A stretch of DNA of 39,199 nt, taken from an uncultured Eubacteriales bacterium (GTDB taxonomy: Bacteria; Bacillota; Clostridia; Lachnospirales; Lachnospiraceae). The notes under the pieces were generated by a model. That model had not been told where the DNA came from. It was given only the letters and a program-made list of their open reading frames with translations, and did no database searches. Shown piece by piece: positions 27,098 through 35,700 of the stretch. The translations under genes were made by a program, and so were the position numbers. Numbering within the stretch: the first letter of the stretch is position 1; each line of letters opens with the position of its first letter. The stretch spans positions 1 to 39,199 of the forward strand of contig ONXS01000023.1 in assembly GCA_900321855.1 (NCBI GenBank), given 5' to 3'.

Positions 27098-27883
27098 ATG
27101 TCAGATATTTTATTAGATGTACAGAACTTACAGTATTTGCATAAAACGGCACTGGGAAGATATTTCCATAAAACTCCAAAGGGAATGAAAAAATTTGGTG
27201 TGGAGGATATTTCCTTTCAGATTAAAAAAGGCTATATTTACGGACTTGTCGGAATGAACGGCTGCGGCAAGACAACACTGATGAATACGCTTGTTCGCGG
27301 AGATTATGGCAGAGGAAGAGTTTTGTTTGACGGCTATGATATGGCAGAAAATCGCCTCAAGGCGAGAGATAATATTGGGATTATTACTCAGCCGGCACTG
27401 CTGTTAGAGAATAAGTCAGCATATGAAAATGGAAAAATTTTTGGAGAACTTTACACGGACTGGAACGAAGAGGCGTATCTGAAAAAATTAGAGGAATTTG
27501 AAGTTGATAAAGATGTGGAATTAAAGAAGTTGTCGAGAGGAAATGTGATGCGTGTCTTAGCGGCATTTGCGTGGGGACACAGGGCAAAACTTCTGATTGC
27601 AGATGAGCCGACAGCAGGTTTTGACCCGTTATTTCGAAAGGATTTTCTCAGATTTCTTCAGGAATATGTAGAGGATGGAGAACATTCGGTCATAATGTCC
27701 ACACATTTAACGGAAGACCTAGACAAAATTGCAGACTATCTTATGATAATGTGTGAGAGAAGGATTGTTTTTGATGATAATATGCTGAGTCTCAAAGATT
27801 GGGGAATGACGGTAAAGGATTTGATGATAAAATTAAGTAGAAAGGCAGGGGGAAATCATGGAGAAAGTGAAAAGTCTATATAG
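27098..27883 (+). CDS. ABC transporter ATP-binding protein (second module)
   Basis: A 261-residue ATPase: Walker A GLVGMNGCGKTT, a variant signature LSRGNVMRV, Walker B LLIADEPTAGFDP and the H-loop STHLTEDL. An N-terminal insert (YLHKTALGRYFHKTPKGMKK) before the first strand is unusual. It starts 2 nt after the GntR stop. The 3' end overlaps the following membrane protein gene by 26 nt in another frame, which suggests tight translational coupling. It is the probable partner of the protein at 27858. Substrate is unknown. Confidence 0.9.
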   Translation: MSDILLDVQNLQYLHKTALGRYFHKTPKGMKKFGVEDISFQIKKGYIYGLVGMNGCGKTTLMNTLVRGDYGRGRVLFDGYDMAENRLKARDNIGIITQPALLLENKSAYENGKIFGELYTDWNEEAYLKKLEEFEVDKDVELKKLSRGNVMRVLAAFAWGHRAKLLIADEPTAGFDPLFRKDFLRFLQEYVEDGEHSVIMSTHLTEDLDKIADYLMIMCERRIVFDDNMLSLKDWGMTVKDLMIKLSRKAGGNHGESEKSI

Positions 27884-28415
27884 CAAATTAGGGCAGGATA
27901 AGGCACTTGCGAAGGCAACCCTGTACGCACAAATCCCCATCTTTCTAGTCACGATGATTGTATCTTTGAACAGTCACTTTATAGTGGGTATGCTAATCGC
28001 ATATCAGGTGCTCAATCACATCCTTATGACAGTCTTTCTGTGTACAGGAGAAATGAAGGGAACGCCGGACTCATACGATATGAGTGGACTGCTTGACTTC
28101 TATCCCATCAATCAGAAAAAGAGATTTTCCTATTTGTTAGTTCGCACCATTGTTCCGATGATGGTATGTGGCTTGGCTGAGGTTCTCTATACCGCAATTT
28201 TAGGTGGAACGATTGCTGATATGACAGTAATTATGGTCACGGCAGTTCTGATGATGCTCTATATATGGGCGTGTTACTATTTGGCATATGGAAGAAGAGT
28301 GGGAAGGACAAAAGAAAAACAGGTTGGTCTTATGAATGGAATAGCATGGAGTGAGATAGGAATTCTTGTTTATCTTGTGTTTTTCTTGATTGTGATTTAT
28401 TTGATTTATGAGTAG
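27858..28415 (+). CDS. small membrane protein of the second ABC module
   Basis: A 185-residue protein with about five hydrophobic segments (IPIFLVTMIVSLNSHFIVGM, VLNHILMTVFLC, RTIVPMMVCGLAEVLYTAI, TVIMVTAVLMMLYIWACYYL, EIGILVYLVFFLIVIYLI). I know no specific family name. By position it is the membrane partner of the ATPase at 27098, with the GGGGG-type ribosome site lying inside that gene. At 185 residues it is short for a permease, so it may work as a dimer or with the protein at 25940. It is the last gene of the GntR operon; no clear terminator follows. Confidence 0.72.
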   Translation: MEKVKSLYSKLGQDKALAKATLYAQIPIFLVTMIVSLNSHFIVGMLIAYQVLNHILMTVFLCTGEMKGTPDSYDMSGLLDFYPINQKKRFSYLLVRTIVPMMVCGLAEVLYTAILGGTIADMTVIMVTAVLMMLYIWACYYLAYGRRVGRTKEKQVGLMNGIAWSEIGILVYLVFFLIVIYLIYE

Positions 28416-28442
28416 AGGAGCGCTCACCTAAAGCGGACATTC

Positions 28443-28487
28443 GCAATTCCACGCCTACGTCTTTATGTCTTAGAGGCGAGGGATTGC
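28443..28487. repeat. GC-rich hairpin, possible insertion-element end
   Basis: GCAATTCCACGCCT (28443-28456) and AGGCGAGGGATTGC (28474-28487) form a 14-bp stem with one A-A mismatch and one T-G pair, loop 17 nt. It is more GC-rich than its surroundings. Read on the minus strand it resembles the hairpin ends of IS200/IS605-type elements, but no transposase is present. The identity is a guess. Confidence 0.4.
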
Positions 28488-28515
28488 TTGCCTGTGTTCA
28501 AAACAATCTTATCTC

Positions 28516-28543
28516 TTGTTATAAAGAATTTACCTGATATAAT
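28516..28543 (+). promoter_or_regulatory. probable promoter upstream of the HAD gene
   Basis: TTGTTA (28516-28521), a 16-nt spacer and TATAAT (28538-28543). It would transcribe the symporter remnant and the HAD phosphatase. Confidence 0.55.
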
Positions 28544-28585
28544 TGAAAAATTAGACTAAATATTATATAATAAAATTCTGCTTGA

Positions 28586-28792
28586 AATCAGAAAAATATC
28601 GGATGTATGGCAGCCTACACCTTTGTATGGGATTTGGGAGATTTTGGAATTGCACTCATGACAATCTTAAATATGATTGCACTTTTCCCAATGTCTAAGG
28701 AGGCATTAAAGGCACTCCGAGAATATGAGCGCAGCATGAAAGAGAGAGAACAGATGACCAAGACAGAAATTTTTGGGGGGTGGTGCAGATGA
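28586..28792 (+). pseudogene. C-terminal remnant of a sodium:alanine (AGCS) symporter
   Basis: The frame reads FVWDLGDFGIALMTILNMIA followed by LFPMSKEALKALREYE, which matches the C-terminal end of AGCS-family amino acid:cation symporters (pattern vWDl.D...glM...N.ial.lls..al..l.dYe). A full symporter is about 450 residues; only about 65 remain. Just upstream, another frame (from 28582) reads SEKYRMY, like the segment that precedes this helix in the family, so a frameshift also seems to have occurred. There is no ribosome site at ATG 28607. The remnant's stop overlaps the HAD start. It is probably a decayed gene, perhaps removed by the event that left the hairpin at 28443. Confidence 0.68.
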
Positions 28793-29607
28793 GTCAATAT
28801 AAATTACTGGCACTGGATATGGACGGCACATTGCTAAATTCAAAAAAAGAAATTACCGAACATACATATCAGGCATTGGAGAGAGCAAATGAGGCAGGCT
28901 GCCAAGTGTGTCTCTCTACCGGAAGAGGATTTGCAGAGTTAAAAGATTATGAGAGACAGATGGACATTTTGTCTCACGGAATTTTAATCAGTGGTGGCTG
29001 TATTTATGATTTTCATAATCAGGAAGTGCTCAGTCAGAGAACGATTGAGCGTGAATTTATAGAACAAATTGTCGCAGCAATTGCGGACAGAGATATTATG
29101 GTTCAGGTATTGAATCAAACGCTATCAGTGGTAGAAAAGAGTATTCTCTCAAGAATGGAAGATTTTTACATGGGTGTCTATACTCCAATGTATGAGGAAG
29201 TTACGACAAAAGTAGAGGATATTCGAGATTTCCTCTTACATTCAGGAGAAGATGCAACGAAAATTAATCTCTATCACAGAAGTCCGAAAGAAAGAGAAAA
29301 GACCTTACAGTTATTAAAAGACTTGCCACTGTCTTTTGCTTATTCTGAGCAGACATCTTTGGAGATTACACCTCAGAATATTGACAAAGGGGCAGGATTG
29401 AAGTTCTTGTGCGAAAAACTTTCAATTTCGCCGGATGAAGTTATTGCAGTTGGAGATGCGGATAATGATTTGCCAATTTTACGAGAGGCAGGATTATCGG
29501 TAGCTATGGGAAATGCAAATGACCATGTAAAAGAACTGGCTGATGTGGTTACAGGGGACAATGACCATGACGGAATTGCTGAAATTGTAGAACGCTATAT
29601 ATTGTAA
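28789..29607 (+). CDS. Cof-type HAD-superfamily phosphatase
   Basis: A 272-residue HAD hydrolase of the Cof/YidA group (class IIB cap). It has motif I LDMDGTLLNS (nucleophile and acid aspartates), motif II STGR, a lysine in the NIDKGAGL stretch (motif III) and motif IV VGDADNDLPIL. The cap domain lies at about 85-200. Such enzymes dephosphorylate sugar phosphates, FMN or similar; the substrate cannot be told. The start at 28789 follows a G-rich ribosome site (GGGGGGTGG, 28775-28783); upstream in-frame GTGs are less likely. A terminator follows directly. Confidence 0.9.
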   Translation: MSQYKLLALDMDGTLLNSKKEITEHTYQALERANEAGCQVCLSTGRGFAELKDYERQMDILSHGILISGGCIYDFHNQEVLSQRTIEREFIEQIVAAIADRDIMVQVLNQTLSVVEKSILSRMEDFYMGVYTPMYEEVTTKVEDIRDFLLHSGEDATKINLYHRSPKEREKTLQLLKDLPLSFAYSEQTSLEITPQNIDKGAGLKFLCEKLSISPDEVIAVGDADNDLPILREAGLSVAMGNANDHVKELADVVTGDNDHDGIAEIVERYIL

Positions 29608-29619
29608 GTTGTTTTGTAT

Positions 29620-29667
29620 AAAGAATAGAACTTTTGTTATATGACAAAATGTTCTATTCTTTTTTTA
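29620..29667 (+). terminator. intrinsic terminator after the HAD gene
   Basis: AAAGAATAGAAC (29620-29631) pairs with GTTCTATTCTTT (29651-29662), with an inner TTTTGT/ACAAAA extension, followed by a run of T. It separates the HAD gene from the adhesin. Confidence 0.9.
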
Positions 29668-29706
29668 TGCTGAAAAAACAACAAAAATAAAATGTGAAAA
29701 TAAATA

Positions 29707-29735
29707 TTGAAATTACAAAAATAATATGATACAAT
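29707..29735 (+). promoter_or_regulatory. adhesin promoter
   Basis: TTGAAA (29707-29712), 17-nt spacer, TACAAT (29730-29735), about 30 nt before a strong ribosome site (AAAGGAGGG, 29754-29762). It lies directly after a terminator, so the adhesin has its own transcript. Confidence 0.8.
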
Positions 29736-29768
29736 ACATTAAAATAAATTAATAAAGGAGGGTTTTCT

Positions 29769-32700
29769 ATGGGGAGAAAACAAAAACAATTGATTGCAAT
29801 TGTACTTACATTGGCAATGTTTCTGCAATCCACAGGATTGTGGCAGATTATAACATTTGCCGATTATAGTGGCGATGCAGAGCCACCAGAACAGATTGTA
29901 AAGTTTTGGTGTGGAGAGACAACGGATGAAATTTTAAAAATGATGGATGAAGAAAATCTTGATTTGTCACAGTTTTTTCAAGGAGACTTGTCTGCTGGAA
30001 TTACGAGAGAAGATTTGCAGCAGTGGAAATCTGAGGGCAAGGACATCAATGATGTAATCTTTGAGAGGGCAAGAGCAAATACATCCACTGTAAAATTTCA
30101 GCATATGGACAGTCAGGGAAATGAGACGAGCAGTTGGATAGATGAGAATGGAAAGGCGTGGCAGACAGCGTCAACCTCTACTTATCTGGCACCGCCAATT
30201 ACAGATACATACGATTCGGCTGGAAATCCTATGTATTATTTGACATATGTTGGAAGTATTGAGGGACAGAATGGTGTTAATTTATCTGGAACACCATATG
30301 AGAATTGGCTGCATAATCCAAAGACAGGAATGAGTTCCCAAATTAGAAATGCACATAGCTGGTATCTTACACTGGGATATGCAAATGCTATGTGTGCTAC
30401 TTATGGTGGAGGTGCTGACTGTGGCAAAGATTATCACTTTTTAGAAAAACCAATTTCTAATCTGACAAAGAACCCCTATTTTAATGGTGGGAATGATTAT
30501 CCAGTAGAGCGCTATTATCGTGGAGCAGCATTTGCTTATGAACGATTGATGGGAATGATTTACCCAGAGTTAACCGGACATATCAGTGATTCTGTTACGG
30601 TTCATGAGGCTAATTTATCAAGCTTATATCATGCGTTGGAAACACTTACCGGTTCGGATGACGGCAAGAATTACCTGAAAACACATATTACAGCAGCAGA
30701 TTTGACAGCGTGTTTTCAGATTATTTCATGGAGAATTGCAGGAGGAGATTTTGCAAACGGACTTGCATCAGAAAATGAAGAAGCAGAGTTTGGAAGATTT
30801 GTATATCATGGAATGTATAACAATTTAGAGAAATCGAAGATTATGAAAGAAGTTTATCGATATTTTATTCATTGTGCAGAAGGTTCCAGCCATGGGGATA
30901 AGGACAGCCTTTACAATTGTGTATCGGTAAAATATTTTGAAATTCAGGGTAATGACAATATTAAAACCCAATATCAGGATTTTGTGACATGGGACGTAGC
31001 ACCAAATACAGAAGTTCCAAGTCTAAAAATTACAATTGATAAAGTTGGAAATGCACTTGTAAAAGATAATAAAGGAATCAAATATCCGTATGCAAGATTT
31101 ACAGTATTTTCAGATCCGGAATGCAAGAATTATGTCACAGATTTTATAACATTTGTTAATGGAAGTGCGACACTAAATCTTACACCAGGTGATTACTATA
31201 TTAAAGAGACAGAAGCACCAAAAGGTATGGTGAAGAGTAACGAGATTATGCATTTGTCAGTACGAGATCATGGAACATCGACATTTATATATAAGAATGA
31301 TGAAATCTACAATTATCTTGTATTAAAGAAATTCTCTTCAAATTTTAGAGAAGAAATGAAAGAACAGGCAACTCTTGAATTACATGAGGTGATTGATGGA
31401 AAACAGTATAAAGTCACAGATTTGGCATTTACAAAAACACCGATTATTGTGGATGGAAAGAATATTTCAGCATTTTCGTATTATATTCCGATATCTGCAA
31501 TTCAGCAGTATCATGATAACAAGGGAATAACTATAGCTACTATTACTGGCTCGAAATTTTATTATTCCAAATACAACGAAGGAAACTTTCAGGTAGTAGA
31601 AAAGGCTGCTCCAGCAGGATATTCTATTAATGAAAGTGGTTTAAAAGTAAAAATGGATTTATCCGGGCAGGGAAAACTTTTATCATATACATCCTATGCA
31701 AATGGTTTGAGAGAGGATGAATATAATGCGACTGTACAGTTTAGAAAATATGATACCTTATCACAGGACGAACTTTCGGGAGCGGCGTTTGAACTACAGG
31801 AAAAGGTAAATGGAAGATGGTTAAAAGTGGGAGATTTGATATGGGATACGAAAACCAGATGTTTTACAACTGCGCCGCATATAACATATATCTATCATAC
31901 AAAATCATTTGAACAGGCTACAGTAAAAATGGGCGAATATCCACTCATTCGGACACCATATAACAATGGAATGTTTAAAATTGCAGAGACAAAGACGCCG
32001 AATGACAATTATCCAAATTTATCGGAAAAAGAGTTTACCGTTGCACCAAAACAAAATAATTACACATATTTATTTACAACAAAAGAAAATGGAATATGCA
32101 ATACAGGTAAATTTATTCGTGTAAAAACAGCAAAATATGATGCAATTACAAAAGAGCAGGTAGTAGACAGTTCCGCAACAATTCGTGTATTTGAATACAA
32201 TAAAGGAATTGGAGAGTGGCAGTCAGTTGGCGATTTGGTATATAATGAGGAGACAGGGCTGTACGAATGTGACAAAGATGTCTATTATACACCACATACA
32301 AAGACGGGGCAGCCATCTATTGCAGATAAAAACAATTATGAAAAAGGAAAACTTTATTATACCTCGATCAATGAAGGACAGTATAAATTAGTAGAGACAG
32401 TGGCTCCAAAAAATTATGAATTAGGTCTTAAGACAGGTTCGGCAAAACCAAAAGTTTATGAGGTTTCTGTTTATATTGATCCGGAAACAGAGGAAGGTGC
32501 TGTTTACGATTTCACAGAATATGAAAAGGCAGCAGTTGATACACCAATCAATGTAAAATTAAATCTTGCAAAGTTTGATAAGATTACAAAAGAAAAAGTA
32601 ACAAAAACAAATGCTGAATTTACTGTGTATGAAAGAGTAAATGAGAAGTGGTTAGAAACTGGAAAACTTATTTATGATGAGAATTCTGAAAAATATGTGG

Positions 32701-35700
32701 CAACAGGCATGAAACTCACGTTACATGACAGTACGGGAAAGGAAGTTTATTCAGAGGAAAAAGCGAAAGGACTTTATTACACATCTGCCAATAAGGGACA
32801 GTATAAAATTGTGGAGACAAAAGCACCAGATAATTATATCAGGGATTCCTACGTAAAAGAGATTAATATGAATCAGGCAGAGAATGGTGTCATAAACCTT
32901 ACATCACTTGAAACAGCAGCTATGGATACCGGTATCAGAGGAACTGTTAAAATTAATAAATTTGATGCAGCTACGGAAGAACTTGTGAGAACAGGTGATA
33001 TGACAGCAACTGTTTATGAAAAAATAAATGGAAAATGGTTTCCTATGGGAATATTGAAATATGATGAGAAAACAAAATTTTATGGAACAGCAGGGGCAGA
33101 TTTGAAATATCACAATCTTTCTGGAAAAGAGATAAAAACCATAAATGGATATTTATATTATACATCTGCAAATAATGGACAGTTTAAGATTGTAGAGACT
33201 GTTGCACCGAAACATTACACCCTTACGAGTGCTATGTTAAAATTATTTAGTAAGGAAATTATATTGACAAAAAATAATCAGGAATTTGTTTATGCAGACC
33301 CGTTAACTGCGATTCGAAATTATGGAGTAAAGGCAACAATTAGGGTAAATAAATATGATTCCATTACAAAAGAGATTGTTTCAACCAAAAACGCCTCATT
33401 TGATTTAGAGGAATATGTTGAAGATAAGAAACAGTGGATGAAAGTTGGAACAATGAGGTATGAGAAAGATGCAGGATTTTATGTGTCAGATGGAACAGAG
33501 ATTTCTCTTCATAATAAAGAGGGGAAGGTAATCCATACAAATAAGGAAGGGTACTTATATTACACAACACAAAATCTTGGAAAATATCGCATCGTGGAGA
33601 CGAAAGCACCTGATAATTATGTAAAAAATGTTTATATAAAAGAATTTCATATCACAGAGCTTGCTAAAAATGGAGTGATTGATTTTACTTCTTTGGACAA
33701 TTCAGCAAAAGACATTGGTATTTCTGAGGTACTTGGAGTTGCAAAATTAGATCGTGTAACAAATGAAAGAGTTCAGGAATCAGATGCAGAATTTACTGTA
33801 TATGAACAGGTTTCCGGAAAATGGCTGGAGACAGGAAAACTGGCATGGAATGAGGAGCGAAAATACTATGCAACTACTGGTGTGAAATTTGTTTTTCATG
33901 ATCAAGAGGGAAAAGAAATTGATACAGCTGATATACAGGGGTATTCTGTCGGAAGATTGTATTACACCACTGCAAATAGGGGACACTTTAAAGTAGTGGA
34001 AACCAAAGCACCTACAAATTATACACAGGAACCATTTACAAATGAAACAAAAGAGATTTATGAAAAAGAGTTTTTGGTAAATCAGGATAATGAAATGAAT
34101 CTTTTTACAACAAAAGAAGATTCTGCAAGAAATACCGGAGTGAGTGCACAGCTTAAATTATTAAAATATGATTTTATTACAAAGAAAAATGTAATGTTTA
34201 AAGATGCTGTTTTTAACGTAGAAGAGAGTGTGAATGGAAACTGGAAGCCGGTGGGGCATCTGATATTTGATGAAAAGACTGGTGTTTATACCACGAAAGG
34301 AATGGAAGTATATCTTCACAACAGCAAAGGAGATGTTACATATCATGGCAAAGATGGAAAACTTTATTATACAAATGTGAATAAAGGAAATTACAGGGTA
34401 GTAGAGGCTGTGGCACCTTCGAACTATATATTAGGTTCTGCACCTTATAAAGTTTCTTTTAATATATTAAATGCAAAAGAAAATCTGATAAATCTCACAG
34501 ATGAAGTAAAGGGTGCAAAGGATTTGGGAATCAGAGGAACCGTAAACGTGAGCAAATATGATTTGACAACAAGAGAATTAGTACGAACAAATGATACGGA
34601 ATTTACGGTATATGAAAAGATAAATAATAAGTGGCTGGAATCAGGAAAACTGGTATGGAATGAAAAAACAAAGAGTTATGATACAACTGGAGTTACATTT
34701 GTTTTTCACAAAGAAGATGGAAGTGTTGCAGATGTAAAAGATATTCCAGATTTTATCAATGGAGTATTATATTATACAACAGCAAATAAAGGTATATTTA
34801 AAGTAGCAGAGACAAAAGCACCAACTAATTATACAAAAGGTAATTTTGAGAAGGAATTTCAGATTACGAAGAATGATGATGTGATTCGCTTTAACAGTAA
34901 ATCGGATGGAGCATTAAATGAAGGAATTCGTGCATCTCTTGAATTGAAAAAATATGATATTCTCACGAAGAAACAGGTAAAAGAAGGAAATGCAGGATTT
35001 TTAATAGAGGAATATATTGCAGATACGAAAAAGTGGGAAAGTGTCGGATATATGCAGTATGATGAGAAGACAAAATCATATACCACAAAAGGAATGAGTC
35101 AGCGTTATCATCAGAGTAGTGGAAAATATTTATTTACGCTGAATGAGGATGAATTGATTTACACATCAGCTAATTTAGGAAAGTTTAGAGTAACAGAGAC
35201 ATATCCGCCTTCTAATTATGAATTAAATGTTTATATGAGGGAATTTAATATTAAAGATGCAGTGAATGGAAAAATTGTGTGGAATAATTATAAAGAAGGG
35301 GCAAAGGATATTGGTATTTCAGGAACGACAAAGGTAGTGAAGTTTGATAAGATTACAGGTGAAAAAGTTCTTACGGGAGATGCTGAATTTACGGTATATG
35401 AAAAGATTGGCAAGGAATGGTTAGAAACTGGAAAGCTAATCTATGATGAAAAAGCAAAAGAATATACATGTACAGGAGCAACATTTACGTTTCACTGTGA
35501 GGATAAGTCTGTAATCGATACATCAGATATTAAGGAGTTTGGTTTGGGACTACTTTATTATACAACGGCGAATAAAGGGCAGTTTAAAGTTGTAGAGACC
35601 AAAGCACCAAAGAACTATCTGATTGATGGATTTGAAAAAGAGTTCAATATTTTGAATCATAAAGACAATAACTATACAGATATCAACAATGCGGCTTCAG

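Noticed and set aside
28200..28427. Minus-strand 75-residue ORF near the end of the ABC operon
   Set aside because: It lies entirely antisense to a membrane protein gene and has low-complexity shadow composition.
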